A stretch of 64,000 nt of DNA from Tritrichomonas musculus (taxonomy: Eukaryota; Parabasalia; Tritrichomonadida; Tritrichomonadidae), in contig JAPFFF010000012.1 of assembly GCA_039105265.1 (NCBI GenBank), forward strand, positions 1,178,001-1,242,000. The letters run 5' to 3'. The notes beneath the pieces are model-generated. The model was not told where the DNA came from and did no database searches. It was given only the letters and a program-made list of their open reading frames with translations. Shown one piece after another: positions 1-12,100 of this stretch. How positions within the stretch are numbered: position 1 is the first letter of the stretch; each line of letters opens with the position of its first letter. A program made the translations under genes and the position numbers.

Positions 1-2031
1 AGATACAAGAAAACAAAATGGATCATTTTAATGCTTGCTATTTTCATTCTGAGTGTTGCATCAACAATGATTATCTTCTTTATGCTTTCACAGATTGATG
101 AGCTTAATGATGAAATCAAGAAAATGAATCATTGGAATTTATTATCAGCCAAGAGGCTGACTTTTTCAATTGATTCGATCATTTATGTTCTCAATTCGAT
201 TCTATTAAAATCATTCAATACAAGTTTAAATAACAAACATGATGAATATGAAAGAATGGTTAGATTAGCACGTCAAGGAATTGAAGAACTTGAAGTTTCA
301 AATGAAGAATTATTAAAAGGAAAAAGTGACATTTCATCACCATGCTATAAATTTGATGAAATTCTTGATTCAATGAATTATGAGAATGTTTGTGTTGTTG
401 ATAATAATAATGACACCAATATGCACGATAGCTATCGTTGCTGTTCGCTTTCTACAACCGTTGGAATGTTCATTACTATGATGAAAGCACTTTTGGAAGA
501 ATTAGAAGAAACGAATGGAAATTTCGATTGTGACACTGTTTATCATTCCATTCATTTATTGAATAAACATCTATTCACAAGACTGCAAGACTTCATTGAC
601 CGTTTGACTGAAATTAATGAAGAACATTGTGAAAGTTTGGAAAAGCAAACTTTGATTATTTTCATTGTTGGAGTTGTCATTTCATTTCTTCTTTTTCTTG
701 TTTTTCTTTTCTTTTATTTTAAAACTGTTTCTATTTATAAAGTTGGATTGGTTCTGATTCAACGATTGCCACCGAATGCTTTCATAACGAACAAAGATCT
801 TCTTCAGTTTGTTATGAATAAGAAGGTGGCAAGAAAAGAGTCAGAAATGTCAACTTCACAGAGTGCAATTTACATGTCACTTGATGCAATTGTTTGCACG
901 AATGTATCAGGTGTTGTTGAGATAATTAATCCGGCAGTAACAAACACACTCGGCTACACGCCAGATCAAATGTTAGGACAGCACATATCGTCCATTTTTT
1001 CTGATTTTAATGAAGAAGAAACAAAAAATGAAAATTCGACAAATGAGAATGAAAGTAAAAGTGCAGGTGACGCTGAGAGAATTAGAAATCAATTGGATTT
1101 GATGTCTAATGGACAATGCGCACTTGTTTACGAGGACCATTTCATTTGTATGACAGACGATGCCAAAGAGATGCCGTGCGGAGTCACGATTCTTGGAATG
1201 ACGAGCGGCAAGAATGAGTCTGACGGCTCCAATTCAGGAAGTTCCAAAGGGGCGAAAGTTGAGTCATTTGTTGTCATTTTGAGGGATGAGACGCAATTAG
1301 TGCAACAACAGAGAGAAGCAGAAGCCGCGAAAGCGCAAAGCGAGAATCTTCTTTACCAGATCCTTCCACGCGACATTGTTGTTCGTCTGAACAGCGGTGA
1401 GAAAGACATCTCATTCACGGTTCAGTCGGCGTCGATCATTTTCACAGACGTTGTTCGATTCAGCGAATACGCGTCGAATCTTTCGCCGCAAGAAATCATG
1501 GGAAGCCTTTCGACGCTTTTTGCAGCATTCGACACGTGCGCGAAGCATTACGAACTGATCACGAAGATCAAGCTGATCGGAGACATTTACATGGCCGCGG
1601 CCGGACTCTTCTCTAAGGAGAGCATCCCGCCAAACGCGCACGCGGAGGAAATCCTGAAGTTTGCGCTCGAGTGCCTGGCTGAGCTTGACGCCGTGAACAT
1701 GAAGCTGAACGCGAACTTGCAGCTGAGAATCGGAATCAACAGCGGCGGCCCTCTTCTCGCAGGAGTCCTCGGAACAGACAAGCCAGTCTTCGACATCATC
1801 GGAGACCCAATCAACGTCGCCGCGCGGCTGCAGACAACAGACATCCCGGGGAAGATCCAGATCCCGCAGTCAACTTACGACTTGGTTCATGACGGACCTT
1901 ACACAATCGAAGAACGCGGCGAAGTCTTCTTGAAAGGAAAAGGAAAAACAATGTCCTACTTGGTATCACCAACAATTAGTAATAATGTGAGTTTTTATTC
2001 AACTCCATCACAAAAATTATTAGATGATTAG
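1..2031 (+). CDS. Membrane PAS/class III adenylyl cyclase, 5' truncated by window edge
   Basis: Makes cyclic nucleotide, probably cAMP, on the cytoplasmic side of a membrane. The first ATG is at 31 but the frame is open to base 1, and the first hydrophobic helix starts before that ATG, so the true N-terminus probably lies outside. Numbering from ATG 31: membrane helix 1-20, extracytoplasmic helical region, second membrane helix about 208-232, PAS-like region about 283-325, then the cyclase homology domain about 460-645. Metal-binding aspartates are in FTDVVRFS and KLIGDIYM. The Lys of KIK and the Asp of VFDIIGD are the adenine-specifying pair (guanylyl cyclases use Glu/Cys). The transition-state Asn and Arg are in PINVAARL, so a homodimer should be active. 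Trichomonads have expanded families of such cyclases. The 3' half is much richer in G+C than the 5' half. It converges with the next gene. Confidence 0.9.
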   Translation, partial: RYKKTKWIILMLAIFILSVASTMIIFFMLSQIDELNDEIKKMNHWNLLSAKRLTFSIDSIIYVLNSILLKSFNTSLNNKHDEYERMVRLARQGIEELEVSNEELLKGKSDISSPCYKFDEILDSMNYENVCVVDNNNDTNMHDSYRCCSLSTTVGMFITMMKALLEELEETNGNFDCDTVYHSIHLLNKHLFTRLQDFIDRLTEINEEHCESLEKQTLIIFIVGVVISFLLFLVFLFFYFKTVSIYKVGLVLIQRLPPNAFITNKDLLQFVMNKKVARKESEMSTSQSAIYMSLDAIVCTNVSGVVEIINPAVTNTLGYTPDQMLGQHISSIFSDFNEEETKNENSTNENESKSAGDAERIRNQLDLMSNGQCALVYEDHFICMTDDAKEMPCGVTILGMTSGKNESDGSNSGSSKGAKVESFVVILRDETQLVQQQREAEAAKAQSENLLYQILPRDIVVRLNSGEKDISFTVQSASIIFTDVVRFSEYASNLSPQEIMGSLSTLFAAFDTCAKHYELITKIKLIGDIYMAAAGLFSKESIPPNAHAEEILKFALECLAELDAVNMKLNANLQLRIGINSGGPLLAGVLGTDKPVFDIIGDPINVAARLQTTDIPGKIQIPQSTYDLVHDGPYTIEERGEVFLKGKGKTMSYLVSPTISNNVSFYSTPSQKLLDD

Positions 2032-2241
2032 TTTTATATTATTAATATTATATTTTATGTTTGATTTTTTATAAAGTTATATATTATTGCTTTTATATTC
2101 AATGGTTTATATTATCAAAAAGTTTAACATTTCAAAAATTAAAATATCTTGTTAATTTTTTTGGATTAATAAATAATAAAAGAATAAAATATGTTCATGC
2201 ACATATATATATTTTAATTATCCATATTATAAAAAATTAAT

Positions 2242-4449
2242 TTAATAACAGACAAAATCTTTCATTAATGCAGGATTCAATCGAAGCAATTTGTAGAAAG
2301 AATTCATTAGATTTTCAAAATATATAAATTCACTTTGTTGAAGTGCATCAGTGACAACTTTATTTTGAACAACAAATACTTTTAGAACAATGATTATTTC
2401 GGCTATTTTCGAAGGGTTAATTTCTTCAATAATAAAATCAAACAGTGATTGATATCCAATAGAATGATTCTTTTTGCAAAGTGTAAGTAAATGGTGCATC
2501 ACATTTAATAAAGCAATTATTCTTTCACCAACTTTTAGGTTAAATTGCATTCGGAGGACTTGAACTTCATTAACAAGATGAGATGCAATTCGAGAATTTT
2601 CATCAGCCCATTTGTGAACAGCGTCTGAGAGTTCATTCAGTGAATAATTTTTGTATCTTAAGAAAAGATCGGTAAGAACAGAATCTTGCTTGATTGCTAT
2701 CTGATTGAGCAATTTTATGCAAGTATAAAACATTAGTTTTGGTGGAGTAATGCTTGGGTTCAAAATAGTTTCAAATAATTTTTTGAATCGAATTTGTGGA
2801 ATCATCCTACCTTTAGGATCGATAGAATTATTTACTTTATCAACATGAAGGCTCGAAAAACAGTATAAAAGCGTTTCTTTAGTAATTTCAGCTAATTGTG
2901 TGCAGCGCTTTACCCCTTTTGACCATTGTTTGAGGAAAAGGAGGTTATTTAATTGATTTTCAAGGTATTTGTAGCTTTGTATGTATCGTTTTAGAGCAAA
3001 AATAGCAAAATCTTTTTCATTATTTTGAATTTTTCGAAAATTTGGTATTTTGCTTATTTCTCGATCAGGAAAGATAGCTTGCTTTATAGCATCAAGTTCA
3101 TTAATACCATTCTGTAAAGCAACATTTTGGATTATCAAATATTTTCGCTTGAATTCATTTTCTTTAATCTTCTCCTTTTGATCTATCATATCAATTGAAT
3201 TTAATGCCGTATAACTTTTTTCTGGTTGACATATTTCAGTTTCTATACATGGAGGCTGATTTTTCCACTCATTTACAGGAACAATAATATCTGCATAAAA
3301 TGGAAGATAACCTTTTTTTAAAACAAAGCCCTTTGATTGCATCATCTCAACACTATCTGATGCAAAACGCTTATCTTGATCAACAATTTCAGTAACAATA
3401 TAAATATCATATTCAGACATTGCAATAGGAACGCGCTGAAGTATATTTGGCGGAGGAAGCTTTGGGATATTTGGGCTAAATTTACGATTTCTAGTTAAAA
3501 TTGTGAATACTTGATTTGATTCTTCAGACCTTGGCTGATCACCAAGATAAATGAAAAAATTAAACAGGTCAGTTAACTCAGGAAAATTTTCTTTCAAGGA
3601 AACAGCAAAAACATCTTGGAAAATGACTGACGTACAATTTTCTCTATCAATTGCAATATATGTTGACAAAACTACTTGATGATATGATGTCAAGTAATAC
3701 GCAGCATTATCAAGGGCATCACAAAAGAATTGAAACAGTTGTTTAACATCTTTTGGTTGATAAATAATTTTTGTCCGAAAAATTGGCCAAAGACAATGAA
3801 AAAATTGATGCATTGAAATAAAAAAGGATGCTACCATTGAATTGGCAAAATTAATTACTTTCTGATTATTATAATTCTGATGATTATCATTATTCGTCCA
3901 AAAATAACTACCTGTACTTCGACTCCGACGAATGGCATTTGATTTTTGATGTTTGAACATTTCAATCAGAAAGTCCCCACCTAGTTCGCATAAATAGTCA
4001 AGCGTAAAATAACCAAAAATTGCAGGAAATGTTGAATAAGCAAAAAGATAGTTCATAGAAGGATCAAAGCTAAGATAATTGACAACAAGTTCCGCAAATG
4101 TACCAAGATTTTTGTGTATATTTAATATTAAAAGTGTAAAAGCTTGCGATATTCGAGGAGATAAATGAGCAGTCATTTTATCTGGGTAGTCCATAATAGT
4201 TTTAAAGATCTCGTTTAATGAAGTGAATTCAAAAAAATTGAAAACACGCATCAGTATAAGTCGTAAAAGGTTGATAGTTCGCGCAGCACATGAGTTATTC
4301 ATGAGAATTGAGTGAATATTTTTTGATTCGTTTAATATTGAGCGTGTAATTGAAACTCCACTAAAAGATTGAAGATAATCTGCTTTTTCCTCCAATTTGC
4401 GTAAGTCTTCTTCAGGAGAAAAAAGATCAGGAGAGAAAAACAGATCCAT
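2242..4449 (-). CDS. Unrecognised 735-aa helical protein
   Basis: A long intact frame whose first ATG is at 4449; the frame extends three bases further to a TTG, which I do not use. I do not recognise a family with certainty. The protein is rich in Leu, Ile, Phe and Asn and predicted mostly alpha-helical without a signal peptide. The segment around residues 135-165 (FAYSTFPAIFGYF and following) recalls a lineage-specific trichomonad family, and the all-helical C-terminal half could fit a GAP- or VPS9-like fold, but no catalytic motif is convincing. It lies tail-to-tail with the cyclase (210 bp between stops). Real-gene status rests on length and codon use matching neighbours. Confidence 0.8.
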   Translation of the reverse strand: MDLFFSPDLFSPEEDLRKLEEKADYLQSFSGVSITRSILNESKNIHSILMNNSCAARTINLLRLILMRVFNFFEFTSLNEIFKTIMDYPDKMTAHLSPRISQAFTLLILNIHKNLGTFAELVVNYLSFDPSMNYLFAYSTFPAIFGYFTLDYLCELGGDFLIEMFKHQKSNAIRRSRSTGSYFWTNNDNHQNYNNQKVINFANSMVASFFISMHQFFHCLWPIFRTKIIYQPKDVKQLFQFFCDALDNAAYYLTSYHQVVLSTYIAIDRENCTSVIFQDVFAVSLKENFPELTDLFNFFIYLGDQPRSEESNQVFTILTRNRKFSPNIPKLPPPNILQRVPIAMSEYDIYIVTEIVDQDKRFASDSVEMMQSKGFVLKKGYLPFYADIIVPVNEWKNQPPCIETEICQPEKSYTALNSIDMIDQKEKIKENEFKRKYLIIQNVALQNGINELDAIKQAIFPDREISKIPNFRKIQNNEKDFAIFALKRYIQSYKYLENQLNNLLFLKQWSKGVKRCTQLAEITKETLLYCFSSLHVDKVNNSIDPKGRMIPQIRFKKLFETILNPSITPPKLMFYTCIKLLNQIAIKQDSVLTDLFLRYKNYSLNELSDAVHKWADENSRIASHLVNEVQVLRMQFNLKVGERIIALLNVMHHLLTLCKKNHSIGYQSLFDFIIEEINPSKIAEIIIVLKVFVVQNKVVTDALQQSEFIYFENLMNSFYKLLRLNPALMKDFVCY

Positions 4450-4927
4450 CAATCATATAAATTTTCAATATTAAACGGTCTCTTATTATTTTTAGAAAAT
4501 CATCGAAATTCAATTTTATTTTGTAAAACACTCAAAAATCACAAAAAGTTTGATTCATATTCAAATGGATAATGAAATCAACTTTTTCTATTGAATCAGT
4601 AAAACTTTTATTAATGATCCATCGTTTTATGAAGTATCATTTATGATAATAGAAGTTATTACTCTTTAACTTATTGACATGCAATAATACTTAACTTGCT
4701 TTTATAATTTAAAATCAATTAAATAAATGTTTTTTAATAATATAATCCTCATAAGCCTAACTATAATTTGGATAGTACACAAATACTAACATTATATTCA
4801 GTTCATTTCTTTTAAACATTGATATATATGAAAGTGAACATGATTTTATAAAATGGTTAATAAATTATAAAAATTTTTATCTCAATGAAAATAAAGTATT
4901 ACCGAATATAGAAAATATTAACTTTTC
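4450..4927. other. Intergenic A/T-rich spacer
   Basis: The spacer lies upstream of the 735-aa gene and downstream of the transporter-like gene. It has only short A/T-rich words and no ORF, tRNA or clear repeat. Confidence 0.6.
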
Positions 4928-6376
4928 TCAGGCTGACTCTTTTGTATCTTTCTGGCTATCGGAATTATATATTGGATCAACATCTTCAGATTCATCTTGT
5001 TCAATTGAAACATCACCTTCATCTTGGTCCTTTTTTTCTAAAGGATCAGTTGAATTTTGGTTTGAACCTGAATATTCTAATTCGTTTAATTCTTGATTGG
5101 TCCATTTCTTATACTTGAGATAATAATATAAAAGAGACATACACATCAAGAAGAAACCAAGAACACCCATTATGTATGAAATTTTGATGTAAAAGTTGAG
5201 CCAACTTAAATTAGGCGTTGCAAAATTTTTAATGAATAAAATAACAACGCTTAACAAGTAGCCAAAACTGTCGCAAATGTACATTAAGAAGCCAGAATTA
5301 GCTTTATATTCATAAGTTGAGAGCAAAAGGTCAAATAAAATAGAATTGAATGGAACATATGCAAAATATAAACCAACACCAGTCATAACCATAATTGCAA
5401 GACCATTTGTAACATGATTAAAATCATTCAAAATGCCTGACAAGAAAACAATGACCATTCCTACAAGAATTAAAATATGATAAGCAATAAGCCCATAAAT
5501 ATGCTTCTTAATAAGCATGAAAAGACCAATTGGGACAACAACAAGAATAGCAACAATTAATTCTGATGTAGCAAACACTGATGGCTCTCCAGAGTATCCG
5601 AATGCAATCCACAATTCAGCAGCAAAATTGTCTCTAAAGTCTCTGTAAGCAGTAAGTGTCATATAAAATACTGTCATTAGAACAATTCCAGGCCAAAATT
5701 CTTTAAATAAACGGATTCGGTCGGCATTATTCATTTCAACTCTGACTGTGCGCGATTTAATATCGTCATCATTTGGAGGTGGAAGAGAATTAAGAAGGAA
5801 AACAAATAAAATAAGAATTGGGTAGAAAACTGCTCCAACAACTGCTGGCATCCAAAATTCTGAGACGCCATTATTAGTAAATGATTTCCCAACAGCTTTG
5901 ACAGCTCCTGATGACACAATAAAAGAAACACACATTCCACTTCCAAGCAATTCTGATGTTCTTCTTCCTTCAACAAAAGAAAAAACAACACCCCAAATGA
6001 TTCCTAATGGAAGTCCATTTAAGAGCATAAAAATGGCATTATATGGTGTTGGAACAGCACCAAAAAGGATAAGTGTAATTTCTGCCACCAAAATTGCAAG
6101 TAAAATCCAATTTCCTCGATTTTTAGGATTTAATTCAGAAACAATTTTAATTCCAGCAAATTTTGAAATAGTATATCCAATTGCTTGCAATGTAATAAGC
6201 ATGATCTTGTAATTGACACCCCAAATTTTATGCCCTTCATAAGAGGAAGCTGAAAACGGTTTTCGATATGCATAAGCACAGAAATATGATGCGAATGCTG
6301 CAATAAAAGCATATATGGTTTGGACTATATAGTATTTGGACAAGAAATTCCTAAGTTTTTCAGATGCAAAATTCAT
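4928..6376 (-). CDS. Polytopic MFS/DUF5690-like membrane transporter
   Basis: A membrane protein of 482 aa with roughly 11-12 hydrophobic helices between residues 18 and 420, followed by an acidic Glu/Asp/Ser-rich cytoplasmic tail (about 435-482). The motif AYAYRKPFSA in the first loop and the GIKIVSEL segment after helix 2 resemble bacterial DUF5690 proteins, an MFS-like group; this assignment is from memory and untested. The substrate is unknown. The ATG at 6376 is the first in frame, with a TCATAAA Inr-like word about 15 nt upstream. DUF5690 proteins are typical of Bacteroidetes, so old lateral transfer is possible but base composition is like the host. Another major-facilitator family (for example SLC37-like) is the main alternative. 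Confidence 0.75.
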   Translation of the reverse strand: MNFASEKLRNFLSKYYIVQTIYAFIAAFASYFCAYAYRKPFSASSYEGHKIWGVNYKIMLITLQAIGYTISKFAGIKIVSELNPKNRGNWILLAILVAEITLILFGAVPTPYNAIFMLLNGLPLGIIWGVVFSFVEGRRTSELLGSGMCVSFIVSSGAVKAVGKSFTNNGVSEFWMPAVVGAVFYPILILFVFLLNSLPPPNDDDIKSRTVRVEMNNADRIRLFKEFWPGIVLMTVFYMTLTAYRDFRDNFAAELWIAFGYSGEPSVFATSELIVAILVVVPIGLFMLIKKHIYGLIAYHILILVGMVIVFLSGILNDFNHVTNGLAIMVMTGVGLYFAYVPFNSILFDLLLSTYEYKANSGFLMYICDSFGYLLSVVILFIKNFATPNLSWLNFYIKISYIMGVLGFFLMCMSLLYYYLKYKKWTNQELNELEYSGSNQNSTDPLEKKDQDEGDVSIEQDESEDVDPIYNSDSQKDTKESA

Positions 6377-6922
6377 TAAATTAGATTTATGAAATTAGTT
6401 AACTCTTTCATTCAATTTTGGATTGACTTTGAATTTTAATATATTTAAATACCTAAAACAATTCTTTTTTTTTGATATATGATTATTTTTTACTAATTGA
6501 AATTTATTTTGAATTAAAATTAACAGTAAAAATAGTTTTTAATTATTTATTTTTTGAATAATTGAAATTTAATGATCAATACAGGCATCTTTAAATATAT
6601 ATATATAAAAAAACTTTTTTTCAATTCTTTTCAATTTATCAACTTTTTCACAATAGATAATAGCCATTTTTTTTTTTAGTCAAAAAGATAACAATATATC
6701 ATTTGCATTTTTTTTAGCTAATAAAAATGATTGTTGTTTTATCCATTAATATCAAATATTTGAGTTTATATCATCGAAATGTTCGATCAAATTTTTAGTT
6801 TCAAAAAAAAACTAAAATATTTTTGATCGTAAAGTAGGATTCAAAAGGCTTTAGACAAAAACTTTTTGAATACGAATGGTCAAATTTATAAATCCATATG
6901 GTTGCTTAATCTCATGCTGAAT

Positions 6923-6958
<36 letters not shown>

Positions 6959-9144
6959 CCCCCATGAAAAATATTAAAAAAAATCGAATGTTGTCCTAAG
7001 AATTTAATAAAATTGAACAAAAATAAACCTCTTGACATGCAACGACCGTTTATTTTCATATTTTTCACTTTTTGAATGTGAAATCATGATATTTCTTAAT
7101 TCATAATCTAAAGATAAAAACTATTTTACATCAACTCTTAATGATTTTGATCTAAAAACCATGTTATCATAGGTGATTTTATCTGACCGATATAATTACA
7201 AGCAAAATATCATAGAAAAAAAAAAAAAAAAAAAGGTTTTATACATCGGTACTATTATAAAATAATTCAAATACATCGAATAAATAAATCAAAACGATTT
7301 GGCCAATCATAATAAGTCGAAATAAAAAAAGAATTTTATAATAAATAAAAAGTGCCATTTTACACCATCAAAAGAATGATCAAAGAAATATCAAAGTTTT
7401 AATAATTTATTAGCAATAATAAATGAATAAAAAATATATCTGCTTTATATTCATGCTTTTTTATTTTAATTGATTAAATTTTTGAAGATAAAACTATTTC
7501 TCAAATAAAAAGAAGCGTCAGAACTAAAATAACGTTTTTTTTTTGTTTTGTTTTTCAAAAAGATTGATTTTTCAAAAGATAATTCGTTAGCCTTATGATT
7601 TTTTTAATAAAATAAAGTATATAATTGATTATGTATATTATATATCAGTATCGCACTATTTGAAAGTTCATACGTCTAAATTCAAATTTTACATATTTTG
7701 AAGAATATGATTGAAGTTGAAACAATATTGATTATTTATTAATTTAATAATATTTTAAATAGAATTATTGATATAATTTCTAATTAATATATATATAATA
7801 TTATAATATAAATGAGATAAATTTATTGTAGCAAAAAAATTATATAAAACATAAATATCTAGCTATAATATTAATTTTATGGGGATAATTATTTTATATT
7901 AGAATCAAATTATATTCTATGGCATTATATTATGATTATTTATAAATTCGCTCGACGGGCGTAGTTTTATTATTTTATCCACAAAAAGCTATAAAAGAAT
8001 TGAGGAGAAATGTTCGTTAGGCTTAAATCCCCTCAAAATTCTGTACAAATTCCGTTATATAATATTTTATTAATATTTCTTAAATATCAGTAAATTAAAA
8101 ATAAATAAAAAGTAATATATAATTTTTGGACGAAATTTATTTTAAAAAATATTTTTTTTATCTTGAAATAGCAAACAGAGGACAGATCTTATCTTCAATA
8201 ATTTTATAAATCTACTTTCACACTTTATAAGCTTAATACTTTCATTAAATTAAATAATAATCTAATAATAACAGACCATCATAATAAATAAGACTAAAAT
8301 AAAAAATTATCAAGAATTTCAGATTATATCTTTATAAACCATGCATTATTCATTAGAGAAATAATTATTAAACCAATTAAATATCAGTTATATGTCAAAT
8401 GACAACAATAAAACATATTTTTGAAAATCTTTTTATCATAATCGTAATTCTTAACCAAGGAAATAGTCTAATTTATGAATTATCAAATAATAACATTGGT
8501 ATTGGCAATAATAGATCATTTTATGCTATATTCTTTGTTTGTATAATTTTCTAATATCGAAATCCTTTAATTGTTCAACGATTACAAAAGTTAAAAATGT
8601 GAATATTTAAATTATTTTATTTAAATAAATATAAAAATTACCTTAAAAAACAAAGTATTTGGGGCACTTTTTTAATTTTTTTAGAAATAAAAATTTGAAT
8701 TGTTTATTTTCTCATATTCAATTTTTAAAATCAATATAATATTACTCGTAGCGAACCAAATTAAACAATTATACATTAATTATACATTAATTTACCTGCA
8801 TAAATAAATATCTCAATTTGAAATAAAATTGGTTAATCAAAGGTAGTTCTCACACCTCTAAATAAAAAAATTAACGGAAAATTACATATGCCAAATCATA
8901 ATGCCACCCTATACATATGTATTTACATATGTAATTTCTATCGTCCTGTGTAATTACATTGTATATACAAAAAGTAAAGATTAATCAAAAATAGATTCTG
9001 ATATCTGAAGTGAAGTGTCAAAAAAAAAGATAAAATATATAGAACGAGTTGATATTCTGTATTGGAGTGTATAATTATGATATGATACATTTATTAAAAA
9101 TATTCATGTATATCATTACTATATCCTTTATTAAATTACATTAA
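6377..9144. other. Long A/T-rich intergenic region
   Basis: No gene is supported here. It contains a T-run at 6924-6958, an A-run near 7217-7233, and a small less A/T-rich patch near 7945-8045 in which gaggagaaat...atcccctc could form a weak hairpin. Inverted TACATATG/CATATGTA words lie near 8915-8935. Short ORFs on the minus strand near the T-run are chance frames with poly-Lys. Confidence 0.6.
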
Positions 9145-12100
9145 TCAGACTTTTTTAGCCATTTCGAAGTATTTTTCAGCTTCTTCTTCATCTTTTGGTA
9201 TTCCATCTCCACTTTTCAGCATATATGCGTAATTTTCCATTGCCTCAATATTTCCATTATCAGCAGCAACTTTGTAGTACCTGGCCGCCTCTTTTTTATC
9301 GTCAGGGATTCCGTCACCTATTTGCAACATCCATCCGTAATTAAACATTGCCTCAACTGACCCGTTATCTGCTGCCATTTTGTAATATTTTGCAGCTTCC
9401 TTTTTATCGCCGGCTATTCCGTCGCTGTTATCAAGCATCCAGCCGTACGTCTCCATTGCTTCCGGAATTCCTCGATCCGCTGCCATTTTGTAGTACTTTG
9501 CAGCTTCTTTTTTATTGATCGGAATTCCGTCTCCAATATTTGACATTTTTGCTAATTTCAGCATTGATTCCGAGTCACCATTTTCGGGGTCATCTGCAGC
9601 TTTTCTGTAATAAAGGGCAGCTTTTTCTTTGTCTTGTTGGATTCCATCCAAACCAACGAACAACTTATTTGCGTAGTTGATCATTGAAGGAACGTATCCA
9701 TTATCGCAGGCCATTTTAAAATAAAGATCTTTTTCATTTGAATCTGTTGTTGAATTTGCATATTCATGCATCGCTTTTATGCAACCATTGTCTGCGGCTT
9801 TTTTTATGCACTTTAATCCTTTTGCTTGATTTGCCCTGTATCCGTCATTCAGCAAAATGAGCCCATATCTGTACAAGGAGCCTGCATCATCCATTCGTGC
9901 AGCCATTAAATAATAATTTTTTGCATCTCGTAAATTAACAGCAACTCCGTCTCCTTCATATAACATGTCAGCTAATAAGACAATTGATTTAAGATGACGT
10001 CTTTCAGCCGCCTTTTTTAAATATTTAACAACTTCACTATTATAATTCAAATTGGCGCTTTTATCTTGCTCTCTTTGTGCTTCATTGAGCTCTTTAATGA
10101 TGGTTGCATAATAGTACATTGATTCAGCATTGTATGACGAATCAGCTGACTTTTTGAAGTATTTTGCAGCTTCATTTTTTTCTTGAATTTCTAATAAAAT
10201 CATCGCATATTGAAAGATTGCTTCTTGTCGACCTTTATCAGCAGCAATCTTTAATAAGTTAACAGCTTCATCCTTATCGTTATTTGCTATTAATGATTCA
10301 GCAAGATCACAAATTGCATCCAAATGGCCTGCATCAGCTGCCTTTTTAAGATACTCGTCAGCGAGCTTTTCATTTGGCACTGATTCATTATATCTCAGCA
10401 TGATGTTGTACAAATACATTGCATCAATATTACCCGCTTTAGAAGCTTCTTCTAGGAATTGAGAAGCTTTTTTCTTATTCTGATATTTGCCTTTGTCACT
10501 TTTTAAAAAGGCGGCGTATTTTGAATGATATTCTTTGTCACCTTTAATTACAAACTCCGCAATTTTATCATATTCTTCTTGATCTACTTTAATGCCATCA
10601 TTGGCATCGACCAAGTCCAAATAAAAACTAATAATAAAATGATTGCCTTCATTGATTTTTTCTTTAATTGAATCAACCAAATGTCGCAGATTCGTGTCAA
10701 TTTGGTTTTTATATATCATCTTTAAAAATAAAGCTTCAGCTTGAAAATCAACTTTGTTTGCAATTTGCTCTGGTTCTTTGATTCCTGTAAATGTGTCTAT
10801 AGACGCTTCTGGTGCAATAATTGTTCTTAACGAGCTGCAGCCATTGAAAATATCAGCTTCAATCGAAGTAACGGATCTTGGAACGAGTGCTTGAATTAAT
10901 TTAATGCACAAATTGAAGCATAAATTGCCAATTTTGGTGACACTTTTTGGAATAAAGATGAATTTCAATGCCTTACATTTGTTAAAACAATGATGACATA
11001 ATTCAGTGACGGTTGAAGGTATTGAAAAAGTGGTCAACGATTTGCATTTATTGAAACAATAATTTTCTATTTTTTGAATCGGTGAGAGTATTTTAATCAT
11101 GCTTAATTGGCTACAACTACCAAAACAATGAGCCCCAATGTAGGTGGTGGAGGCTGGAATGGTTATGGTCTTCAATGATTTGCATTTATAAAAACAATGA
11201 TCTCCGATTCTTTGAAGTGGGCAAGAAATCGTTATTGTTTCTAATAAAGAACAACTTGAAAAACAATGATCACCAATATTTATGACAGATTCAGGAATTT
11301 TTATTTCTGTTAATGATGAACAGTTTTCAAAAGCTCCATTCCCAATTGAAGTTGCGTTTAGCGGTATCACGACAGATTTTAATGACTTACATTTACTAAA
11401 ACAATAATCGGGAATAGTAGTTATTGCAGATAATATTGATATTTTTTTTAAATTAATACAATTCTCAAAACATCTTTCTCCAATTGAAGAAACAGATGGT
11501 GGTATTGTAATATTTGTTAGTAAAATGCAATTAGCAAAGAGATTTTTTTTTATTCGTGAAATAGAATCATTAATATCAATTCTATCGATGCATGCTTTCT
11601 TGAAATTAGCCGGGTCTTCCTCATCCAAAATAATATTAACAAATATTTTACTTTCTATATTAGTCTTAATAAAATTAATTTTTTCAATCATTGACTCAAA
11701 GTATTTTGATGAGGCAAGGATTGAAAATGAAAATTCACTGAATTTTGTTATACAATTTTTAAAATTTTCAGATTTCAAACCATTTGTTAAAAAAAGCATT
11801 TCAACGATATCGTTTTTTATTTCAATCTTTTTTTCTACTGTTTTACTATTTTGATTTTTCAGACTTAAATAAAATAAAACTGTTTCTCTTACGTTCTCTG
11901 TTTCGTTTGGAATGCAGATTCCATCAAAAATTTTGATAGGACTAGGTGAATGAATATTCTGAATTATAAGAAAATTGATTAATCCTATCAATTCTTGTGC
12001 TGCCAAATTGTTTGTTGAAATGAGAGTATTAATAATATAAAATGTTAAAAAATCTGACAAGTTTGAGTCTTCAAATTCTTGAAACTTATCTGATTGTGAT

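Noticed and set aside
1411-1844. Minus-strand frames opposite the cyclase catalytic domain
   Set aside because: Shadows caused by the G/C-rich 3' half; the plus strand carries the recognised catalytic motifs.
6924-6958. Long T- and A-runs (also 32477-32518 and 54415-54465) as retrotransposon tails
   Set aside because: No adjacent LINE or SINE body or target duplication was visible, so simple slippage is enough.
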